From: Iris pallida
Taxonomy: Eukaryota; Streptophyta; Magnoliopsida; Asparagales; Iridaceae
NCBI GenBank assembly: GCA_029216955.1
Contig: JANAVB010012075.1
Span: 124,001-188,000, forward strand
Direction of reading: 5' to 3'
Length of the DNA: 64,000 bases
Positions 1 through 11,943 of this stretch are shown here, one piece after another. How positions within the stretch are numbered: the stretch's first letter is position 1; each line of letters begins with the position of its first letter. Below the pieces are notes generated by a model. That model was not told where the DNA came from and ran no database searches. It saw only the letters and a program-made list of their open reading frames with translations. The position numbers and the translations under genes are program-made.

Positions 1-3
1 TTC

Positions 4-3000
4 ATGGGTCAGAATCCCAAGGAGTTCTCAGGGACTGAGGGTATAGTAGTAGCAGATGACTGGCTAGACTCGGTAGAGAGGAAGCTCCTTGGAGTTAGGA
101 TGCCAGGTGACCTCCAGGTCGAGGCAGCGGGATTTTTGCTGATAGACTTGGCAGGAGTCTGGTTCCAGAATGAGTCGTTATTTGCGAGAGGGAGGGCCAC
201 TTGGGATCAGTTCAAGACCCAGTTCAAGAAGAAATTCTTCTCGACCACTGCTAGAGTAGCCATGGGGCTACGATTCCAGAACATCCAGCAGGGGAACCAT
301 TCTGTTGACGAGTATGCGGCAGAGTTTAGTCGCTTGAGCCGTTTCGCTCCTAGTCTGGTTGCAGATCCAGAGGAGATGACCCGTAGGTTTTGCCATGGTC
401 TAGTTCCAGATATTGGCATTCTTATAGTGGCGAACGGAATGACTGACTACTACCAGAGCCTAGAGTTAGCCCGGAGCATCGAGGAGCGTCTTCTGTCATG
501 CAAGAGGCCAGCTTCTGTACATCATGAGGGACCATCCAAGCGTCAGGCTTTCCAGCAGAGAGCACCGATGCCGCCCCAGCAGACTTACCGTCCACCTACA
601 TCACATCACCCGACCCCGCCAGTTAGAGCCCCGGGACCCCGACAGCAGCAGCAGCAGCAGAAGGGAGCTTTGTGTGTATACTGCAAGAGGCCAGGCCACG
701 ACTCTTTCATCTGTAGGAAGAGGTTGGGTCAGTGTTTGGCTTGTAGGTCTCCCACCCATCAGCTTTGAGAGTGCCCAATATCGAAGACTAGAGGACCACT
801 CCCGACTCAGAAGCAGAGGTTTGGACAGCATTTGCAGCAGCAGAAGGGACCTCAGGGGAAGGTTTATAGCCTAGTCCTTGAGCCGGAGCCGGAGCAGGTT
901 TCGGAGCCAGATTACTTAGCTGACGTCATCACAGGTCATGTTTATTTGCATACTTTTCTAGCTCTATATTTGTTTGATTCTGGTGTATCTTATAGCTTCC
1001 TATCATTAGAGTTTATGCATAAACACCATCTAGTAGCTACACCTACTGCGGAGATTAGTAGAGTGATGACGGGAGGAGGACCAGTGCCTATTAGAGCTAT
1101 CTATAGATGTTCTATTTTTATAGCCGGAAGAGAGTTCAGGGGACGATTCTTTGTGATGCCACTCCCCAGTTATGATATCATATTGGGGATGGACTGGCTT
1201 AGCTATGCCCATGCATCTATAGATTGTCATGAGGGTAGTATTTTGTTCAGTCCTCGAGGCACAGCACCATTCAGTGTCAGGAGGACAGGACCGGAGATCA
1301 GCCTAGAGCCGAACTGTTGTACGACAGTTGGGGACGTAGCACCGCCACACCCTATCATTCGGGAGTTTATAGATGTATTCCCAGAGGATCTTCCAGGGCT
1401 TCCGCCTGATAAAGATATGGAGTTCACTATAGATTTAGTGTCGGGTTCATCACCAGTATCTCGGGCTTGCTATAGAGTGAATCCCAAGGAGGCCGTAGAG
1501 ATGAAAGAGCAGATTGATGACCTATTGAAAAAGGGTTTCATTCAATCCAGTGCTTCTCCATAGGGAGCGCCAGTGATCTTTGTGCCTAAGAAGGATGGTA
1601 CAGTCCGGTTGTGTATTGACTACCGGGCCTTGAATGCCATCACCATCAAGAACAAATATCCTCTGCCCAGGATAGATGATTTGTTCGACCAGTTGAGTGG
1701 GGCGAAGGTGTTTTCCAGGATAGACTTGAGATTCGGGTACCACCAGATGAAGGTCAGGGCAGCAGACATCCAGAAGATGGCGTTCAACACGAAGTACGGG
1801 CAGTACGAGTTTCTGGTGATGCCATTTGGTCTCACAAATGTGCCAGCTGTCTTTATAAATTTGATGAATAAGACATTTCACCAGTATCTGGATAAGTTTG
1901 TCGTAGTGTTTATCGACGACATCCTGATATACTCGAAGACGTCGGAGGAGCATGCAGAGCACTTGCGGATAGTTTTGGGGATTCTGAGGCATGAGAGATT
2001 GTTTGCCAAATTGCCGAAGTGTGAGTTCTTTTTAGACCGAGTGGAGTTTCTCGGTCATGAAGTTACTACAGATGGAATCTCGGTGGATCCCAGAAAGATT
2101 GCTGCAGTTGAGACATGGAAGGCTCCGACGTCAGTTTCAGAGATCAGGAGTTTTCTGGATTTAGCAGGCTATTATAGGAAGTTCGTCCAGGACTTTGCTA
2201 GGATAGCTGAACCCATGACGAAGCTGACGCAAAAGGACGCAGAGTACATCTGGTCAGAGGACTGCCAGGCAGCGTTTGAGGAGCTGAAGAGGAGGCTGAC
2301 GACCGCTCCAGTTCTGATATTACATTCAGGTTCTGGAGGTTTCACCATATATAGTGATGCTTCTGGGAAGGGGCTAGGATGTGTCCTACAGCAGCATAGG
2401 AAAGTGATTGCTTATGCATCTAGGCAATTGCGGACTCATGAGCGGAATTATCCTACCCATGACCTAGAGTTAGCTACGGTGATATTTGTACTCAAGTTAT
2501 GGAAACATTACTTATACGGAGAGCGTATGGAAATCTTTACTGACCACAAAAGCTTGAAGTATGTGTTCACGCAGAAAGAGCTGAACATGAGGCAAAGACG
2601 ATGGTTGGAGTTGATGAAAGACTTCGACATTGATTTACAGTATCACCCCGGGAAGACAAATATGGTGGCGGATGTGCTGAGCAGGCATCCGATGGCATGG
2701 TACCTGATGATTGATCGGCATTTGCGGGAGGATCTGGAGAAGCTCGGTATCGAGCTAGTTCGGCCAGGATTAGTGATACAGATGATGGCGGTTGACATTC
2801 AGTCAGGTTTGATGGAGCAGATCCGGGAGGCACAGTCTACAGATGAGAGCCTTCGCAGACTTCGAGCCCAGGCTTTAGCTGGATTGCTGGATGACTTCAC
2901 TATAGCAGAGGATGGATCCTTGAGGCATGACAGCCGATTGTGCGTGCCGAAGGGAGAGCTGGTAGAGGCAATCTTGTAGGAGACATACCGATCGAGATAT

Positions 3001-4266
3001 TCTATTCACCCTGGTGCTAACAAGATGTACCGTGACTTGCGAAAACATCTTTGGTGGCACGGGATGAAGAGGGATGTATCACGTTTTATCTCGAGATGCC
3101 TAGTTTGCCAACAGGTCAAGGCGGAGCGCCAGAGGCCAGCTGGTTTGTTGCAGCCGTTATCCATTCCCGAGTGGAAGTGGGAACATATTACGATGGACTT
3201 TATCTCAGGGCTTCCTCGTTCCCAAGGAGGAAAGGATGCCATTTGGGTCATCGTGGACAGGCTGACGAAGTGTGCGCACTTCATACCCTTCAAGGTGGGG
3301 CTTTCCACCGAGAAGTTGGCGAAGCTATACATGCAGCAGATAGTTTGCCTACACGGAGTGCCGATGAGCATCGTGTCGGACAGAGACAGCAGATTCACAT
3401 CCCACTACTGGAGGAGCTTGCAGGAGGAGTTGGGCAGTAGGCTCAAGTTCAGTACGGCGTACCACCCGTAGACAGATGGACAGTCCGAGAGGACGATACA
3501 GACACTGGAGGATATGCTGAGGACCTGCGTGCTGGACTTCGGAGGATCATAGGAGAGCCATCTGCACTTGGTAGAGTTTTCATACAACAACAGCTACCAA
3601 GCCAGTATCGGTATGTCTCCTTTCGAGGCGCTTTATGGACGACGATGCCGCACACCGCTCTTTTGGGATAATGTTGGAGACAGAGTTATGCTTGGGCCAG
3701 AGATGATCACAGATGCAGCAGAGAAAGTCGGGATGATCAGAGACAGGCTCAGAGTAGCTCAGGACAGGCAGAAACACTGGACTGATGCTAGTCGCAGACC
3801 GATGGAGTTTGCAGACGGTGATATGTTGCTAGTGAAGATATCACCTACTAGAAGGACGATCCGGTTCGGACGAGGAGGGAAGCTGAGCCCCAGATACATC
3901 GGGCCGTTCGAGGTACTTGGCAGGATTGGAGAGGTAGCTTACAGGGTTGCACTTCCACCCAACCTAGCAGGAGTTCACGATGTCTTTTACGTATCTCAGC
4001 TAAGGAGATATGTTCCAGACCCCAGTCATGTGATAGATCATTCAGAGTTGGAGGTTGGACCGAGCCTTACAATTTCTGAGCAGCCAGTAGAGATATTAGA
4101 CAGGAGAGAGAAGAGGCTGAGGAACAAGGTTATACCCTTAGTATGAGTAGCTTGGAGCCGTCACTCTCCAGGTGAATCTACTTGGGAGAGGGAGTCGGAC
4201 ATGAGGGAGAGATACCCTTACTTGTTCGATCCAACCGCTGCGAGGGAACCACCCATTCCCGCTTGA
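4..4266 (+). pseudogene. Element A gag-pol polyprotein, one frame, six in-frame stops
   Basis: Capsid, enzymes and integrase of a gypsy element. One reading frame runs from 4 to 4266 without any frameshift. It is interrupted by stops at 766, 1561, 2977, 3469, 3550 and 4144. Gag has a CX2CX4HX4C knuckle (C224, C227, H232, C237). Protease keeps a DSG motif at nt 976. RT has the FIDD catalytic box near nt 1910. RNase H follows (YSDAS near 2355). Integrase shows an HHCC zinc region near 3040-3115, the first two catalytic Asp residues, and the Glu region just after the stop at 3469. The C-terminal tail to 4266 resembles the chromodomain-related end of Tekay elements. All six stops sit where the family has Arg, Trp or Gln codons, one transition away. 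It cannot make a full polyprotein, but the absence of indels suggests recent decay. Confidence 0.9.
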
Positions 4267-4376
4267 TACCTTAGAGGTTAGTTTCGATCATAGCCTTAAT
4301 CATTATGTTGCATTGCTTGCTATGTTAGAATATTGTAGGGTCTTCAATCCTTGTGAATTTCGAGGACAAAATTTTT

Positions 4377-4391
4377 CAAGAAGGGAAGATT
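4377..4391 (+). other. Polypurine tract of element A
   Basis: A purine-rich run (AAGAAGGGAAGA) lies directly before the TGTAAG start of the 3' LTR. It would prime plus-strand synthesis during reverse transcription. The preceding TTTCGAGGACAAAATTTT block also occurs just before the 3' LTR of element B, which ties the two families together. Confidence 0.75.
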
Positions 4392-4834
4392 TGTAAGCCC
4401 CTGTTTTTCAAAAATTATTTAATTAGTGTTAATTAATTATTAATGTCATTTTTAGCCTTAAAATAATTTATTATAATTATTAAGAATTTTCTACAATTTT
4501 TAACCAATTTTTAAATAATTTTTAAAGCTTAGAATATCAATTTGCAATTTTCTAAAATGTTTTAATTGACTTTTGCAATTAATTAGATTGTTTAAATATT
4601 ATTTTGTAAATTTTAGAATTATTTTAATATGGTTTTGTAATTTATTAAATTATAGTGATAGCAGTTTGCAATTTCTAATTTGTTATAAATGCGGAATACA
4701 ATTTAATTTTTGTATATAGACACTGGAAGGACCTTCTTGTAATTTCCTAAACTCTAGGGGGGTTTATGCTGAAACCTAAACCTAACCCCCACGACCACCG
4801 CCTCTGCGTGTCGTCGTCTCCGGCGATCCGCGCC

Positions 4835-4926
4835 CAAACCCTAACCCTAATCCTAATTTCTGCCCCTAATTCGACCGACCTACGTTTCTATAAGACTACC
4901 TCGACCCCCGAAACCCTAACCCTATT
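4835..4926 (+). repeat. Interstitial telomere-like motifs in the A LTR
   Basis: Two short clusters of the plant telomere unit CCCTAAA/CCCTAA occur, at about 4835-4856 and 4910-4926, separated by unrelated C-rich sequence. They are too short to be a telomere. They may be a telo-box-like promoter motif or chance in C-rich DNA. Confidence 0.5.
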
Positions 4927-5427
4927 CTACTTCGACCCCCACGACCACCGTTCTTCCCCATTTCCCCATCGCCGTAACCGCAGCTCCGACGAACCCCGTC
5001 CAGCCTCACCGACGAACGTCTCCGTCCACGACCACCATCAACCGAAGCGCCGCGACGAGCCACACCCAGTGCCACCCAAGCGTCGCCTCGCCGACGCCTC
5101 CTCCGCCGACCAGCACACTCGAATCCCCTCCCGACTAGCCGGACACGTAAGTGACAGTGTCTTTTCGTGTCGTCCGTGTCTCGAATCCACGCGTGTGGTT
5201 CGCCAGGACACGGGGACGCTAGTCCAGTGCTTGGACACGAGGATCGATGCTCGTACGTGTCGTGCATAGCACGGACACATGGACTCCTGTGTCCCTAACT
5301 GTCAGGACACAGGATTATTATTATTTTTTTGTGTATTATTAATTCTAAAAACCTAAATAAAACTAACCTAAACCTAATCCTAACACACCCAGCGGGCTGA
5401 CCCCCTGGCCAGCCCGACCCAATCAAA

Positions 5428-5830
5428 CCCCCCCCCCCCCCCCCCCCCCCCCCCCGCGCGCTCAGTGGGCCGAGTTCGAGCCCCTGTGCTGCTGTTTTAT
5501 TTCTTTTCTTTTTCTTTTTCTTTTCCTTTTTCTTTTTTCTGTTATTTATATATATATTTATATATATATGTATATACATATATTTGTATATATATATGTA
5601 TATACTGTATATAGGCAGTATTTTTATATATGTATATATATTTTTATATTTAGTAAATTTTTATATATATATTTGTAAATATATACATATATGTATATAT
5701 GTATATATTTTCATGTGTATATATATTATTATATATATACTATTATATATATGTATACAATATTTGTATATATATATATATACTTTATAATTAAGTATTT
5801 TCTTATATATATGTATGTGTATTTTTAACA
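5428..5830 (+). repeat. Poly-C run, pyrimidine tract and AT microsatellite
   Basis: A run of about 28 consecutive C is followed by a T/C-rich tract near 5500-5540 and then by imperfect TATA/TATG repeats to about 5830. The length of the C run should be treated as uncertain because homopolymers are error-prone in sequencing. The ORFs read through here are low-complexity artefacts. Confidence 0.85.
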
Positions 5831-7690
5831 TATGTATGTATATATTCATTATGTATAATTTTACCTTATTAAAATATTAATATTTATTTTGTACTTTTAC
5901 CACTTTGTATTTTTGGGTGTATTTAAATTACTGCAACCATTTGGTGTCTAAGCCTAGCATGGGTTTTTGGGCCCAAATGTGTTTTCACTCATTCAAGACC
6001 TATACAAGTCATATTGGACTTGATTCATGGCCTTGGGTCCTATATTTGAACTTTGGTTCAAATTATATACATGGACAAAATACGCAGATAATTAATTATT
6101 TAAATTTCAAATAGTGTACAATGTTGTTTTTGGATTTCTAAAAATACTTAAAGTACTGTTAAAATTCTGGAAAAATAGTATTTAGATACTATGTTAATTT
6201 AGCTAATTTAGTATAATTTTTATAGTATTTAATTTATAGTTTTGCCACTAGTTTGGCATATGAAACCAAAACTCATTTTCTGTATACTTAGGAAAACTAA
6301 TTTTTATAAAATACTTGTACTGGTTAATAAATTCCAGAAAAATTATAATAAATTTTTATAATTAACAAGGATCTTTTTGGTACTTTATTTTATGTAAAAA
6401 TAAGCTTTTTGTCTATCTCAAAAAATTGTTGAAACATAATGTCCATTTGATTTATTTATTGAATAATTACGACTTACAAGTTTTGTGCTATTTTGAGTTT
6501 TAGCCGTATTGAATCTCACCCCTCACTAGTGTAAAGACCCTAGAAAGTTAGTTAAAGTAGTGTGTTATCCCACACTGGTCTCCTATGCTAAAGTCATCAC
6601 TTTGGCTAGGTGCCCAATCACAAGTCGTGTTTTACAAATTATTGTCTTAGTGTTTTAGCTTAGTGTAAAAACTAAGTTTATGCATTTATTTCTACAGTGA
6701 CGAGTTACCAGACATCTATAGCACTTTTATCGCAGCTTGCTTGTTTTGCTAGAGGCAAGTACTTTCTACAAACTTTACATACTGCTATAACAATAAACTA
6801 TGATTTACCAACCATGTTAAATACTGATCCTTGGGGTAGCAAGTTAGAACTTTACATGTTGTATTACTTTTAGTCTCTACCATGTTTAGACAGTATCTCA
6901 TATCTCTCACATGTTTAAATAACGGGTTAAGGGGAAACTGTTAGTATTGTACGTGAACATGACCCCCTTCTCCGTATGTATTTACCGCACTCGGTAACAT
7001 TCTATATGTGACCTTGCCGTATGTTCTGATCCCGCATTTGTGTATGGATATACACCGATGCCGTTCGTGCACGTATGTGCACACCAGAAAAACTTGATAT
7101 GTGCCACTGTACATCCTATACACCTATTGACCGATTCACGTACATGCTACGGTTTTAAACTTTTAAACTACATGTTGTTATTTCTAAAAAGAACTAATTA
7201 ACCCATGATATGCCATGATTCCAGTTTATTACATTCCTGTTCATGCTTCGTATATTTAGTTTGCTAGAATCAGTACTTGCTCCCGTCCTGACAGGATAAC
7301 GTTGTAGGTGTCCTTACTGAGGAGGAGTTACTCTGCGACTCATATTATGGTGATACTGCCGAGGACCCGGCTTTACTTTACGAGGATGTTCCTGCGGGAA
7401 ACCTCGCCTAGTTGTCTTTTTGCTTTAGACTTTTGAGAGTAGTCATGTATTAGACTACGTGTTTTGTAACTGGACATGTATCCAGTTTTATATTTCAGAC
7501 TTGGACTTTAGACATTTTACTATATATGACAACTTTTGTGTTTGGAGCATTTATGACTTTTATTCACTTATAGAACTGTTAGCACATTTAGTCTTATCTT
7601 GTTATCTCTAGAACAGCTTACTACATTTTATCCCAAATGCAGGCTGGACATGACTCGGCCCGGCCCAACAATTTGGGTAACGGGTCGTGG

Positions 7691-7692
<2 letters not shown>

Positions 7693-7784
<92 letters not shown>
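7693..7784. repeat. (AT)n microsatellite at the A/B junction
   Basis: About 45 AT units lie directly after the CA end of the A LTR. The following sequence (TTGTTAGGTAATATATG) is the same as that following the AT tract inside the B 3' LTR near 14260. The tract therefore belongs to B and marks where A inserted. Confidence 0.9.
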
Positions 7785-7787
<3 letters not shown>

Positions 7788-7912
7788 AGGTAATATATGT
7801 TAGTATAGTGTGTGTGTTTAAATAAGATAAGAATGTGTGTGGTTAGTAGAGAGAAGTAAGATTGATAGAGGATATGTGCTAGTATGTGTTTGATGTTGTA
7901 TAGATGGTAGTA

Positions 7913-7914
<2 letters not shown>

Positions 7915-7989
<75 letters not shown>
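7915..7989. repeat. (GT)n microsatellite, about 37 units
   Basis: An uninterrupted GT run inside the B 5' LTR. The matching place in the 3' LTR (near 14560) has only about five GT units, so the expansion happened after the two LTRs separated or by reverse-transcription slippage. Confidence 0.95.
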
Positions 7990-9139
7990 GTGAAGGTAAA
8001 AGAGTTGGGAGGATCATGCCATCCTATTTGACTTGAGGCTAGTGTGGTTTGTTGAGTGATTTGTATTTTGGTTGAGTGGTAGTGTGTTTGTATATAGATG
8101 TGTGTGGGTGTGTTAGAAGAGAGGGGGTGGATTTGGTATATGTGTTTGTGTGTGTGTTAGTGTTGGAGTGGAGAGGGATTTAGATGTTGTATGTATGGAT
8201 ATGTTAGTATATTAGTGGTTATGTTCGAATCTATGTAGAGGTTAGAGGTATCTTAGAAGTTAGATAGTGATATCTTGTATAAGTTAGATAGTTAGTTGTG
8301 TTAGTCTATGTTATTGTTAGTTAGAGATGACATATGTTAGTTGCTTAAAGTTAGAGATGGATATATATACATATATGTTATGGTTAGATATTAGTTAGTG
8401 AATGTTAGTTGTGTTAGGTTTCTAAGTTAGAATAGATGGTTAGAAGTTATATGTTAGAGTTGGTTAGTATCTTGTATTTGAGATATAAGTTAGGATATAG
8501 AGTGATATATTGAGATGCCATAGTGGTATCTTAGGATATTTTGGGTATTTGTCTATTACCTTAAGGTAATGTATTTACCTGCAAGGTAAAGGGGACTTAC
8601 CTACAAGGTTAGTGCGGTAGTGTTTCTAGTGGTAGAAAATAAAGTTGGTCATGTTATATTATATGTCATGTTATGTTATCTTGAGGGTAAGTGGTAGATG
8701 TCTTTAGTTAGTTTTGAGAGTAATTTTAAAGGTAGCATTCTAGATAAATGAAGGTTAGATAGATGTTGGTTTTTAGTGGTAGTGGTAGAGGTTTAAGATT
8801 AGTGGTGGTGTTGGTATCATGGTATCTCAGGATACCAAGATTACCTTAAGGTAATGTTGAAGGTATTTGCCTAAACTAAGATATGTCATAAGATGGGTTT
8901 GATGTACAAGATAGTGAGAGATGGTGGTCGGTAATAACTAGATAGATTAGTGTCTAGCTACCCTAAGAAGCCTAGGTTAGTCTACCAAGGTTAGGATGGG
9001 TTGCCTAGGTATTGGGGCAAGGTATTGGGAATACCTTGTAATGGATAAAAGTAGGATTTTGGGGTAAAGTTTAAGATGGAGTTTTGATTGTTAAGATGGT
9101 GTTAGAAATAGGTTGTCTTGGTAGGTAATGGTTACTTTA

Positions 9140-9500
9140 ACCCCCGTTGACCAAGAGTTGACTTTTTGACCAAAGTCAACTACGAGTCAACACTTTACCT
9201 AGAATTGATCCAAAACCTAACCGGAGTTGACCAGTTGATTAAAAGTCAACTGTTAGTCAACATTTGCCTAGTTTGACCTAGGGTTGACCTATAGTTGATC
9301 AGAGTTGACCAGAGTTGATCAGTTGACCAAAGTCAAATGTAAGTCAACCCATGACCCAGATTGACCTAGTTTGACTTGGATTGACTTCATGTGACCTTTT
9401 TGTTCTAGTGTATCTTTGTGTGACCTAGTTTGGCTTAGTATGACCTAGTATGACCTAGTTTGGCTCAGTATGACCTAGTTTGACCTAGTTTGGCTTAGAC
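9140..9500 (+). promoter_or_regulatory. Dense W-box (TTGAC) array in the B 5' LTR
   Basis: More than 15 TTGAC cores are visible on both strands in about 350 bp, many as TTGACC or GTCAAC, mixed with repeated TGACCTAGTTTGG units. TTGAC(C/T) is the known binding core of plant WRKY factors. Whether WRKY proteins bind here is an inference; part of the density comes from short tandem duplication of TTGACC-containing units. Confidence 0.55.
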
Positions 9501-10926
9501 TTGCATATCATGACTTAATTAGCTTTCCTTTCATTATTAAACTCTGTTTTTACTTATAGTATCTCATCTTTAGGTCTGTGACTTCACTGAGCATCTGTTC
9601 ACCTTATCAGCTCAGGACCACAGGCGAGTACATTCACTGATAGTTTTTATTGTCTTGATATCTGCTATATCTGATTCAGTTGTAGTGTCTTACTTGATTC
9701 CTAACACGATGGTTCACGGACTAGTATACATCGGATCTTGTCATGAGATGTTGTTCCTGGATTACTTGGTATATTGGTACATTACTCGACTTATTACATG
9801 TACTTGTATAGACATGGACTTGGGAGCGGGCTGGCCCCCTGCTCTTGAGTCACGTATCATGACGTGTCATGTCCGGATCTATTATACTATTCGGGGATGG
9901 GGAGTTATTAGTGGTTGTGTGATCAAAATCTCTATTTGTTCTTCACACTTGTACTTGTTACTTGTTCATAGCTATACCCTCGCTCACGACGGGTAAAGTA
10001 TGACCCTACTTGTTCATAGCTTTCCATGGTGGCCGGCCTGATCCTGTTCCGTTGTACACTTGTTCATAGCCGGTCAGATGGAAAGCCTGATCATGATTTC
10101 CAAGCCGATCACAGAACGCTTTAATAATTCATGGCACATTTTCAATTTATTTTATTATATCATATATCCTACTCAGTTCTACATTCAGTACTTTTCTCAC
10201 CATATTACGATATTCAATACTCACATGTTCTACATGATCTTATGCTAAACCTTATTTGGAGGCTAAGTTCTGTTCGGGAGAAGGGTTACAACCCCGATCC
10301 TTATTTGGTTTACGGGTTGTAACTTAGCTTTCGAATAGCTCCCAAGTCATCCTATATCTTTGTCTTATATTTTATTATACTGTCTCTTATAGAATTTGTC
10401 AATTCATATGGAACTAATGTTTGTATTTGTACTTGCTCATTTTCCTGACAGGATAACCGTTGATGTTTACAGAGCGCATGTTAGCTGATTGCTCTACCTT
10501 TTACGGGTATGGCCAGGATAGAGTTTGATGCGATATTACCCCTGGAGCCTATAGATGATTTAGCCCATGTTTAGACTGTTAGATAGGTTTGCCTGGACTG
10601 CGATCTAGCTAGTATTTTTAGACTGTAGTTTTTATATTATATTTTGAGTTCCTGTTATGTGTTTATATCTCTGAGCTTGTGTTGGATCTTGAACTCCTTT
10701 CCAGCTTTTCTTTCTATCATATTTCCATTTCGTGTTATCTATCCTAGTTTGCCTTGTGATTGAGTTATGCCATGTTATACCTTCGTACGGAGATGACAGG
10801 TACCCTTATATTTTGTCTAGTTATAGTATTTATAGACGACCTATATAGCATTCTACCACCGATTCTGTGGCATAGACTGGACGTACACACGTGCTCATGC
10901 CCCTACTTTGGGTGCGGGTCGTGACA

Positions 10927-11943
10927 CATTTTTGTGGTGGCCCATAAAGGTCAGAGTCACAACTAGTACAATTTCGTAGTGGTGCTCGACTTAGAATGCT
11001 GCTACGATCCTGTTGTTAGGATATAGGATTAGACAGTATAGAGAGTTACTCGATCACAGTTAGGACTACTTGAGAAGATTCCTGGGATGACCCTTGAGAA
11101 TCTCATTATAAACTATCTCGAAATTCGATTCCGACAGTTTTTGTCTACTTCCTTGTTCATCGTTGAATTTGATTCTTGGTAATTCATTATTGACTTGATT
11201 TTCTACCAAGATAAGATTATGGGCTAGGTTGCCTCAGTCATAGAATCTAGAGTCTTCTACAGCCATATTAGCTGGTTTGGCGATGAGATAGAGTCTGATT
11301 TTGGAAGTATTTCTCGGGTGTGGAAATTTAAAATTTTGCAGCCAAGCTAGCGGCAATACAAAAATTTTAAATACCATAATTCTAGAGGTATGTACCTTAG
11401 TTACGGACTCTATGGATTATCGATGTTGTACTTACTGGCGTAACGAGAATTCTAGTAACATGGTTCTGGATAGACAGGTATGATTATCATATTTTAGAAT
11501 AGATACCATATAGATGGTGCCCTAGTATGATGGAATGGAATATCAATGTGGATGTTACTTGAGTATCATGGATTAGATAGAGGGAGCTAGGCCACCTGTA
11601 GCGCAGCACCGTGCCCCGCACCATCAAAGGGATATACCCCAGAGGGGCAGGGCTTTTACGCTGACAGTCGAGTAGACTGACGCTACGGGTGACGGGTTAG
11701 CAGGTCTGTCTTTCATGTTCTTCTTTCCATCTTGTTGTGTGATTCTCTTAGTACCTGTCAGGATGTTTTGTGTTGTGATAGATAGTATACTGACCCTAAT
11801 CAAGACCGTGATATCACGACCAGTAGGACCACAATTTGTATGTTTTAGATATAGTTTTCTTGACCTTGAATGTTGGTGGTTTAACCTAGAAGGAGTACGA
11901 CCATCTTAATTTCGAGGACAAAATTTTCTAAGGAGGGTAGATT
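10927..11943 (+). other. Internal region of element B, about 1 kb, non-coding
   Basis: It lies between the CA end of the 5' LTR and the TG of the 3' LTR. I see no gag or pol domains and no ORF above about 65 codons that looks real. A canonical Met-tRNA primer site is not evident after the 5' LTR: the sequence reads GTGGTGGCCCATAAAGG and then GTCAGAG, so the primer site is diverged or uses another tRNA. The last 30 bases carry the TTTCGAGGACAAAATTTT block and a purine tract (AAGGAGGGTAGA), as in element A. Confidence 0.7.

Larger units (their letters stand above)
1..7692 (+). mobile_element. Element A: 5'-truncated Ty3/gypsy (Tekay/Del-like) retrotransposon
   Basis: Seen: gag, protease, reverse transcriptase, RNase H and integrase in that order (Ty3/gypsy order), then a purine-rich tract and a long direct-repeat-type terminus that starts TGTAAG and ends GGTCGTGGCA. 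The 5' LTR and the first part of gag lie before the window. Known: this gene order, the YVPDPSHV-type integrase tail and multi-kilobase LTRs are typical of the Tekay/Del chromovirus lineage. Inferred: the element inserted into an (AT)n tract inside the 5' LTR of element B, because B-type LTR sequence resumes directly after the AT run. The left target-site copy is not visible, so the insertion point rests on the right junction only. Confidence 0.9.
4392..7692 (+). repeat. 3' LTR of element A, about 3.3 kb
   Basis: It starts TGTAAGCCCC after the purine tract and ends in GGGTCGTGGCA. The end matches the GGGTCGTGACA ends of the two B LTRs except for one base. The block CCTGACAGGATAAC near 7290 is also shared with both B LTRs (near 10450 and 17050). 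Inside are a C-rich exon-like stretch (4760-5270), a homopolymer C run, a pyrimidine tract and an AT-rich microsatellite. The ORFs in it are short, compositionally biased and not supported as genes. Confidence 0.8.
7693..10926 (+). repeat. 5' LTR of element B (left end missing)
   Basis: It corresponds to about the last 3.2 kb of the 3' LTR and ends GGTCGTGACA. It differs from the 3' LTR by scattered substitutions, a long (GT)n at 7915-7989, and only one copy of an 82-bp unit that is triplicated in the 3' LTR. It includes the dense TTGAC array at 9140-9500. The start is replaced by the junction with element A. Confidence 0.85.

Noticed and set aside
7599..8017. ORFs of Tyr-Ile or Thr-His repeats on both strands, also at 13543-14361
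   Set aside because: They are translations of AT, GT and CA microsatellites.
9655..9996. A 113-codon ORF with a near-identical partner at 16250-16597
   Set aside because: Both lie at the same position in the two LTRs of element B. Conservation follows from LTR identity, and the peptides have no domain.
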